From: Undibacterium sp.
GTDB lineage: Bacteria > Pseudomonadota > Gammaproteobacteria > Burkholderiales > Burkholderiaceae_D
DNA: 5,425 nucleotides
Direction of reading: 5' to 3'
Assembly: GCA_019752975.1 (NCBI GenBank)
Contig: JAIELM010000434.1
Location: 1-5,425 of the forward strand
Position numbers and translations under genes: made by a program. The notes below the pieces were generated by a model. It saw only the letters and a program-made list of their open reading frames with translations, ran no database searches and was not told where the DNA came from. Shown here one piece after another: positions 1 to 3,849 of the stretch. Within the stretch, counting starts at the first letter, position 1; each line of letters starts with the position of its first letter.

Positions 1-1
1 A

Positions 2-469
2 TCCATGATCTCTGGTGAGACCGGGAAAACCATAGGCGAACGGGTTAATCTGATTACTGAAGTGGTCAAGACCACGATGCTCGCTGCACAAAACGCCAAT
101 GAACGCGATCGCGAGGCATTACGTCAATCGGGAATCGTCGTAAAACAAGTACTAGGTCATGTGCAAGGGCTGGGCGACGCCGCTGAATTAATGCGCAATC
201 AGGGAACTGTCATCCGACACGACGTAGAAAACCTGTTAGTCACCTTGCAGTATCAAGATCGCGTCAGTCAAATGCTCGATGTGATCGATAGAGATATCGC
301 AAAAATGCTGCAAACATTTACCGAAAATCATGGCGCGCCAAGTACAGCCGAATGGCTAAATGAATTGGAAACCTACTATACGATGAATGATCAGCGCGGC
401 AGTCATGCACAAAGCAGATCGGCAGCACATACTTCCAAACCGGAAGAATCCGAGATTACTTTCTTTTAA
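2..469 (+). CDS. C-terminal part of a chemoreceptor-like (MCP-related) coiled-coil protein, 5' truncated by the window edge
   Basis: The frame is open to the left edge (TCC before the first ATG at 5), so the ATG at 5 is probably internal and the real start lies upstream. Residue numbers here count from that ATG. What remains is a long, almost uninterrupted amphipathic helical region (about residues 1-108), a tryptophan-containing stretch (about 111-127, TAEWLNELETYYTM), a polar Ser/His/Gln-rich linker (about 128-148) and the C-terminus EITFF. No membrane segment is visible. Family knowledge: chemotaxis proteins annotated as methyl-accepting in proteobacteria often have a segment like LQYQDRVSQ and end in E-(I/V)-T-F-F. 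The helix carries QDRVSQ (Asp85, Gln89), which has the Asp-x-x-x-Gln spacing of the CheZ phosphatase catalytic motif. The next gene, 30 bp downstream, encodes a CheY-like protein, which fits a role in acting on it. Chemotaxis-related identity is fairly secure; receptor versus phosphatase-like function is not. Confidence 0.75.
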   Translation, partial: SMISGETGKTIGERVNLITEVVKTTMLAAQNANERDREALRQSGIVVKQVLGHVQGLGDAAELMRNQGTVIRHDVENLLVTLQYQDRVSQMLDVIDRDIAKMLQTFTENHGAPSTAEWLNELETYYTMNDQRGSHAQSRSAAHTSKPEESEITFF

Positions 470-499
470 ATTCGCAATACATCAACCAAGAGGTGTCGT

Positions 500-868
500 A
501 TGTCCAAGACAGTAATGGTAGTAGATGACTCAGCGTCAGTTAGGCAAGTGGTTGGGCTGGCGCTAAGAGGGGCTGGCTATACCGTGATCGAGGGGGTCGA
601 TGGGCAGGACGCGCTGTCTAAACTAAAGGGACAGAAGGTGCACTTGATTATTTCCGATGTGAATATGCCTATCATGGACGGGATTACCTTTGTCCAAGAA
701 GTGAAGAAACTACCTACGTATAAATTCACTCCCATCATCATGCTCACTACCGAATCCCAGGAAGGCAAAAAACTCCAAGGTCAAGCAGCAGGAGCCAAAG
801 CTTGGGTGGTCAAACCGTTTCTGCCAGCACAGATGTTAGCGGCAGTGTCCAAATTGATCCTGCCATAA
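500..868 (+). CDS. cheY: Single-domain response regulator, CheY-like
   Basis: This 122-residue protein is a lone receiver domain with no output domain. Visible active-site residues are the acidic pair Asp9-Asp10 (metal binding), Asp53 in ISDVNMP (phosphoacceptor), Thr83 in MLTTE and Lys105 in VVKPF. The aromatic switch position (Tyr106 in E. coli CheY) is Trp102. Family role: it accepts phosphate from the CheA HPt domain and carries the signal to a flagellar motor or other target. The start is supported by AAGAGGTG at 488-495, five bases before the ATG; the next in-frame ATG (Met6) would cut off the first beta strand. It sits 30 bp after the receptor-like gene and 18 bp before the STAS gene, so co-transcription is likely. 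Receiver identity is very secure. Whether it is the main motor-binding CheY or one of several paralogues cannot be decided here. Confidence 0.95.
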   Translation: MSKTVMVVDDSASVRQVVGLALRGAGYTVIEGVDGQDALSKLKGQKVHLIISDVNMPIMDGITFVQEVKKLPTYKFTPIIMLTTESQEGKKLQGQAAGAKAWVVKPFLPAQMLAAVSKLILP

Positions 869-886
869 ATTTTTTCGGGAGTCACC

Positions 887-1168
887 ATGCAAAGTATAGC
901 GATTACGGGCGAACTAACAATCTATACGGCCGCAACGGAAAAGGCGCATCTACAAGCTTTTTTAGACAGCGATGAAGATCTGGAAATCAATTTATCCCAA
1001 GTCACTGAGATGGACACAGCGGGTCTTCAGGTGCTCGTCTTGATGAAGCAAGCAGGCCTCAGACTCGACAAAAAAATACACTACGTAATGCATAGTAAGG
1101 CCGTCATCGAGATACTCGAAATGAGCAACCTCACTACCAGTTTTGGAGACCAGATCGTCTTGACCTAA
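887..1168 (+). CDS. STAS-domain protein (anti-sigma factor antagonist/MlaB-like fold)
   Basis: This 93-residue protein is a single STAS domain: N-terminal strands (QSIAITGELTIYTA), a helix (about 17-28), a strand (LEINLSQV), the signature EMDTAGLQVLVLMKQ (about 41-55), then the IHYVMHSKAVIEILEMSNL segment typical of the domain's second half. In SpoIIAA-type antagonists the phosphorylated residue directly follows the Asp of the D-S-S-G motif; here that position is Thr44 (D-T-A-G), so phosphorylation is possible but unproven, and no cognate Ser/Thr kinase is in the window. GGGAG at 877-881 lies five bases before the ATG. Small STAS proteins between cheY- and cheA-like genes suggest a role in tuning or scaffolding the chemotaxis pathway, which is inference. 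After the TAA the frame stays open for 22 more codons (to TGA at 1235), with a coding-like start (KLDELDEL). Confidence 0.88.
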   Translation: MQSIAITGELTIYTAATEKAHLQAFLDSDEDLEINLSQVTEMDTAGLQVLVLMKQAGLRLDKKIHYVMHSKAVIEILEMSNLTTSFGDQIVLT

Positions 1169-1172
1169 ACGG

Positions 1173-1199
1173 ACAAATTAGACGAATTGGATGAATTGA
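1173..1199 (+). repeat. Three degenerate 9-bp tandem units just after the STAS gene
   Basis: The units ACAAATTAG, ACGAATTGG and ATGAATTGA follow one another without gaps (1173-1181, 1182-1190, 1191-1199). They share the core A-N-(A/G)AATT. The last unit overlaps the TGAAT that flanks the proposed decayed element at 1197-1334. The array is short and imperfect and could be chance. Confidence 0.3.
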
Positions 1200-1334
1200 G
1201 CCTTACGCCAAATTCTTCCCGCCAACCATCCATGTGATCTATGAATACGAACTCGCGCATGAGGCACTTAGTTCAGCTCTGTATGGTACTCGGTGCAGTA
1301 ACAAGCACGCTGGCGCAATTTTGCGAAAAGCCTA
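1197..1334 (+). mobile_element. Decayed miniature inverted-repeat element, relative of the one at 3700-3797
   Basis: The left end (TGAGCCTTACGCCAAATT, 1197-1214) and the reverse complement of the right end (TAGGCTTTTCGCAAAATT from 1317-1334) match at 13 of 18 ungapped positions. The right end TTTTGCGAAAAGCCTA (1319-1334) matches the right end of the downstream element, TTTTGCGTAAGTCCTA, at 13 of 16 positions. Similarity continues inward to a shared GTACT (1286-1290 here, 3745-3749 there) at nearly the same distance from the end (44 versus 48 bases). The left end matches the downstream element through CTTACGC-CAAA. The five bases before 1197 and after 1334 are both TGAAT, as expected of a target-site duplication. 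It has no transposase and is about 40 bp longer than the other copy, so it is decayed or carries an internal insertion. It occupies most of the 208 bp gap between the STAS gene and cheA. Confidence 0.55.
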
Positions 1335-1344
1335 TGAATACGAA
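1239..1344 (+). repeat. Pair of exact 13-bp direct repeats, CTATGAATACGAA
   Basis: The 13-mer occurs at 1239-1251 and again at 1332-1344, 93 bp apart. The second copy spans the right border of the proposed decayed element (last base 1334) and its TGAAT flank. The first copy lies inside the element. The arrangement could come from a 93 bp duplication or from a nested insertion, which would also help explain the extra length of this copy. Confidence 0.6.
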
Positions 1345-1376
1345 TCAACGGTTCTTAACCTAGTTAGGGAGTCCAG

Positions 1377-3605
1377 ATGAGTTTCGAAGAAGAAATGAAA
1401 GCGGCACTAGAAACCTTTGTTGCCGAAAGTCGTGATCTGCTCCAAGATATGGAAGACTGTCTACTTGGATTAGAACATGAAGACAATCCAGTCGATTCGA
1501 TTAACGCCGTATTTCGTGCCGCCCACACCATCAAAGGCTCATCAGGTCTATTTGGACTAGATCACATTGTCCGCTTCACCCACGTGGTCGAAAGCGTACT
1601 CGATATGCTGCGCAATGACGAAATCAATATTTCGCCTGAGCTCATCGCTGTGCTACTTCCCTGCCGTGATCACATCAGCCACCTAGTCGATAATGTCGTG
1701 ACAGGCTTACTCGATGAAACCGCAGAACAGGCCAAAGCGGGCGCTGCACTGCATCTACAACTGCATCGTTTTCTCAACGGCGGCGCGGTCGAGAGTGGCA
1801 ACGTCGTCACTCAACAAGATCAGCACCAGCATGCCAGCCCAGAGTCTAGCGGCGGTGGCGTGGTCGATTCAGGAAACTGGTACTTATCGTTACGCTTTAG
1901 TCCAGACTGTCTACGCAATGGCATGGATCCCTTATCCTTCATTCGCTATCTCAGCACCCTTGGTGACGTGATCAATCTGGTCACGCTGACCGATACCATG
2001 CCAGAGATAACTGCAATGGATCCAGAGACTTGTTACCTTGGCTTTGAAGTGGTCTTAAAAAGCAGCGCTAGCAAAGAAGCCATCGAGAATGTGTTCGAGT
2101 TTGTACGTGAAGACAGCACCATCCGCATCGTCCCGCCGAATAGCAAGATCGACGAATACATCGATATTATCAATGCCCTGCCAGACGACACCGACCTACT
2201 TGGTGAGATTCTTATCAAAAGTGGGGTACTCACCAAACACGAACTGGAAGAATGCCTCCAACTACAAAGCCAACGCAAAAGCAAAGGGAAAGGCGACACC
2301 AGTAACGCCAGCACAAAAGCGCTACCCATAGGCGAGATTTTGGTTAAGCAAGAAATGCTGCAAGAACCCGTGCTCAACGCCGCGCTGCAAAAACAACAGC
2401 AAGTCAAAGACAGCAAAGCTCGCGAGAAGCAAAGCATCCGGGTCGATGCCGAACGCCTAGACAAACTCATCGATCTGGTGGGCGAACTCGTCATCGCTGG
2501 CGCAGGCACCAACCTACGTGCCAGTAAAACTAATGACATGGCCTTACTCGAATCCTCCAACGAAGTCATGCGCCTAGTGGAGGAAGTGAGAGACAGCGCC
2601 CTGCAACTACGCATGGTTCCGATAGGTACTACCTTTAGCCGTTTCCAGCGCGTGGTACGCGACGTCAGTATTGAACTCGGTAAAGACATACAGTTGGAAA
2701 TTTCTGGCGGCGACACAGAAGTGGATAAATCCGTGGTCGAAAAAATCGGTGACCCGCTCATGCACCTCGTGCGCAACTCCATGGATCACGGCATAGAACC
2801 CGCCGCCATGCGCGCCGCCCGTGGCAAGCCCGCGCAAGGAATTCTACGACTAAATGCCTACCATGATTCTGGCAGTATCGTTATTGAAGTAAGTGATGAT
2901 GGCGGTGGTCTCAACCGCGATAAAATTCTCGCCAAAGCCATAGAAAAAGGTCTAGTGCAAGCCAACGTCAGCATGAGCGACAAAGAAATTTACGCGCTCA
3001 TCTTCGAACCAGGTTTCTCCACCGCCGACCAAGTTTCCAACCTCTCTGGCAGAGGCGTAGGAATGGACGTAGTCAAGCGCAATGTCACCTCACTACGCGG
3101 CACCATCGACATCGATAGCACCATCGGAGTTGGTGCCACCATGCGCATACGTATGCCTTTGACGCTAGCCATCATTGATGGTTTCTTAGTTGGCGTGGGC
3201 GAATCCTCATTCGTGGTACCGCTAGACCATGTGATCGAGTGTCTGGAACTACCCAAAGAGTGTGAAACACGTGATTACATGGATCTACGCGGTGAAGTCT
3301 TACCCTTTATCCGCTTACGCAAATTATTTGAGATCGAAGGCGCTACACCTAAGAGACAAAACGTGGTGGTGGTCGGCAGTGGTAATAATAAAACCGGTCT
3401 AGTGGTTGATCGCTTAATGGGAGAGTTCCAAACCGTGATCAAACCGCTGGGTAAATTGTTTGGTCACGTTCAAGGTATCGGTGGTTCCACCATTTTGGGC
3501 AGTGGCGAAGTCGCCCTGATCTTAAGCGTGCCAAGCATGACACAGCACTATTCTAAACGCGAGCAGCAAAGACAGTTAAGTTCGGCCCCGAATGCCAGTG
3601 GTTAG
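1377..3605 (+). CDS. cheA: Chemotaxis histidine kinase CheA
   Basis: This 742-residue cytoplasmic kinase has an HPt domain (about 1-115, His50 in AAHTIKGSSG as phosphorylation site) and a Gln/His/Ser/Gly-rich linker (about 135-166). Next is a P2-like alpha/beta domain (about 167-253) expected to bind the response regulator. Two LGEIL-type helical repeats follow (about 274-300 and 317-343), then the dimerisation helices (about 354-420). The ATPase has the N box HLVRNSMDHGIE (463-474), DDGGG (507-511), FEPGFSTA (543-550), GRGVGMD (558-564) and the GATMRIRMPLTL end (586-597). A CheW-like P5 domain (about 599-725) closes the protein. All key catalytic motifs are intact. Family role: it autophosphorylates on ATP under receptor control and phosphorylates CheY/CheB. 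The start is fixed by AGGGAG at 1366-1371, five bases upstream, and an in-frame TAG at 1365. The 208 bp gap before it suggests separate expression or an operon stretched by the inserted element. Confidence 0.97.
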   Translation: MSFEEEMKAALETFVAESRDLLQDMEDCLLGLEHEDNPVDSINAVFRAAHTIKGSSGLFGLDHIVRFTHVVESVLDMLRNDEINISPELIAVLLPCRDHISHLVDNVVTGLLDETAEQAKAGAALHLQLHRFLNGGAVESGNVVTQQDQHQHASPESSGGGVVDSGNWYLSLRFSPDCLRNGMDPLSFIRYLSTLGDVINLVTLTDTMPEITAMDPETCYLGFEVVLKSSASKEAIENVFEFVREDSTIRIVPPNSKIDEYIDIINALPDDTDLLGEILIKSGVLTKHELEECLQLQSQRKSKGKGDTSNASTKALPIGEILVKQEMLQEPVLNAALQKQQQVKDSKAREKQSIRVDAERLDKLIDLVGELVIAGAGTNLRASKTNDMALLESSNEVMRLVEEVRDSALQLRMVPIGTTFSRFQRVVRDVSIELGKDIQLEISGGDTEVDKSVVEKIGDPLMHLVRNSMDHGIEPAAMRAARGKPAQGILRLNAYHDSGSIVIEVSDDGGGLNRDKILAKAIEKGLVQANVSMSDKEIYALIFEPGFSTADQVSNLSGRGVGMDVVKRNVTSLRGTIDIDSTIGVGATMRIRMPLTLAIIDGFLVGVGESSFVVPLDHVIECLELPKECETRDYMDLRGEVLPFIRLRKLFEIEGATPKRQNVVVVGSGNNKTGLVVDRLMGEFQTVIKPLGKLFGHVQGIGGSTILGSGEVALILSVPSMTQHYSKREQQRQLSSAPNASG

Positions 3606-3655
3606 AAAAATCACTCCCTAACAATCTACTTGAGGTCAGCTACTGAAATTGACCC

Positions 3656-3680
3656 TCGATAAAAAAATTGTTTTTTTCGA
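3656..3680 (+). terminator. AT-rich hairpin after cheA, possible weak terminator
   Basis: Seven A (3661-3667) can pair with seven T (3671-3677) across a TTG loop, extended by TCG/CGA (3656-3658 with 3678-3680) past a two-base bulge. The stem has little GC, and the T run lies inside the stem rather than after it, so it is a poor intrinsic terminator. It lies 51 bp after the cheA stop. It could equally be a simple A/T tract. Confidence 0.2.
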
Positions 3681-3699
3681 AGATCACACTGAATCTGAA

Positions 3700-3797
3700 T
3701 AGGACGTACGCAAATTGCGCTGGCTAGACGCAGAGCCGAAGGCAGTACTTTACAAGGCAATAGCAACAACGCCAGCGTCTGTTTTGCGTAAGTCCTA
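3700..3797 (+). mobile_element. 98-bp miniature inverted-repeat (MITE-like) element
   Basis: The left arm (3700-3724) and the reverse complement of the right arm (3771-3797) share three matching blocks in order: TAGGAC, TACGCAAA and CGCTGGC. These are separated by one mismatch and a 3/5 base difference. CTGAA immediately precedes (3695-3699) and follows (3798-3802) the element, extendable to CTGAAT, fitting a 5-6 bp target-site duplication. The 46 bp core between the arms has no ORF of note, so mobility would depend on a transposase elsewhere. As RNA the arms would form a long hairpin between cheA and the downstream receptor gene, which might slow transcription or stabilise the cheA mRNA end. 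I cannot assign it to a named insertion-sequence family. A large REP-like hairpin is the alternative reading, but the flanking direct repeats favour an inserted element. Confidence 0.75.
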
Positions 3798-3802
3798 CTG
3801 AA

Positions 3803-3831
3803 TAAGCAAAATTCTTTGAACACGCTTTAAT
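3803..3831 (+). promoter_or_regulatory. Possible sigma-70-type promoter for the downstream chemoreceptor gene
   Basis: TTTAAT (3826-3831) matches the -10 consensus at five of six positions. TAAGCA, 17 bp upstream (3803-3808), matches the -35 at only three of six. It lies 18 bp before the receptor ATG and overlaps the A/T-rich sequence just outside the miniature element. That would leave a very short leader, so this is weak support. No sigma-28 flagellar promoter was recognised here. Confidence 0.18.
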
Positions 3832-3849
3832 TTTTCTAGGAGATATACG

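Noticed and set aside
5..7. ATG at 5 as the true start of the first gene.
   Set aside because: The frame is open upstream to the window edge, no ribosome-binding site can be assessed, and the protein begins mid-helix, so it is treated as a partial gene.
1311..1326. TGGCGCAATTTTGCGA resembles a sigma-54 promoter before cheA.
   Set aside because: The GG and GC are separated by 9 rather than the required 10 bases, and the stretch is explained by the inverted-repeat end of the decayed element.
1241..1363. 40-codon ORF (MNTNSRMRHLVQLCMV...) with a signal-peptide-like stretch between the STAS gene and cheA.
   Set aside because: It has no Shine-Dalgarno sequence, lies mostly inside the proposed decayed element, and its repeated MNTN comes from the 13-bp direct repeat. 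It is most likely accidental.
2033..2782. 249-codon minus-strand ORF opposite cheA.
   Set aside because: It is Ser/Leu/Arg-rich antisense of conserved CheA domains, as expected of a shadow frame; the plus strand is unambiguously coding.
3626..3823. 65-codon ORF on the minus strand in the gap after cheA.
   Set aside because: It runs through the A/T hairpin and the inverted-repeat element, has no clear ribosome-binding site and no recognisable protein features.
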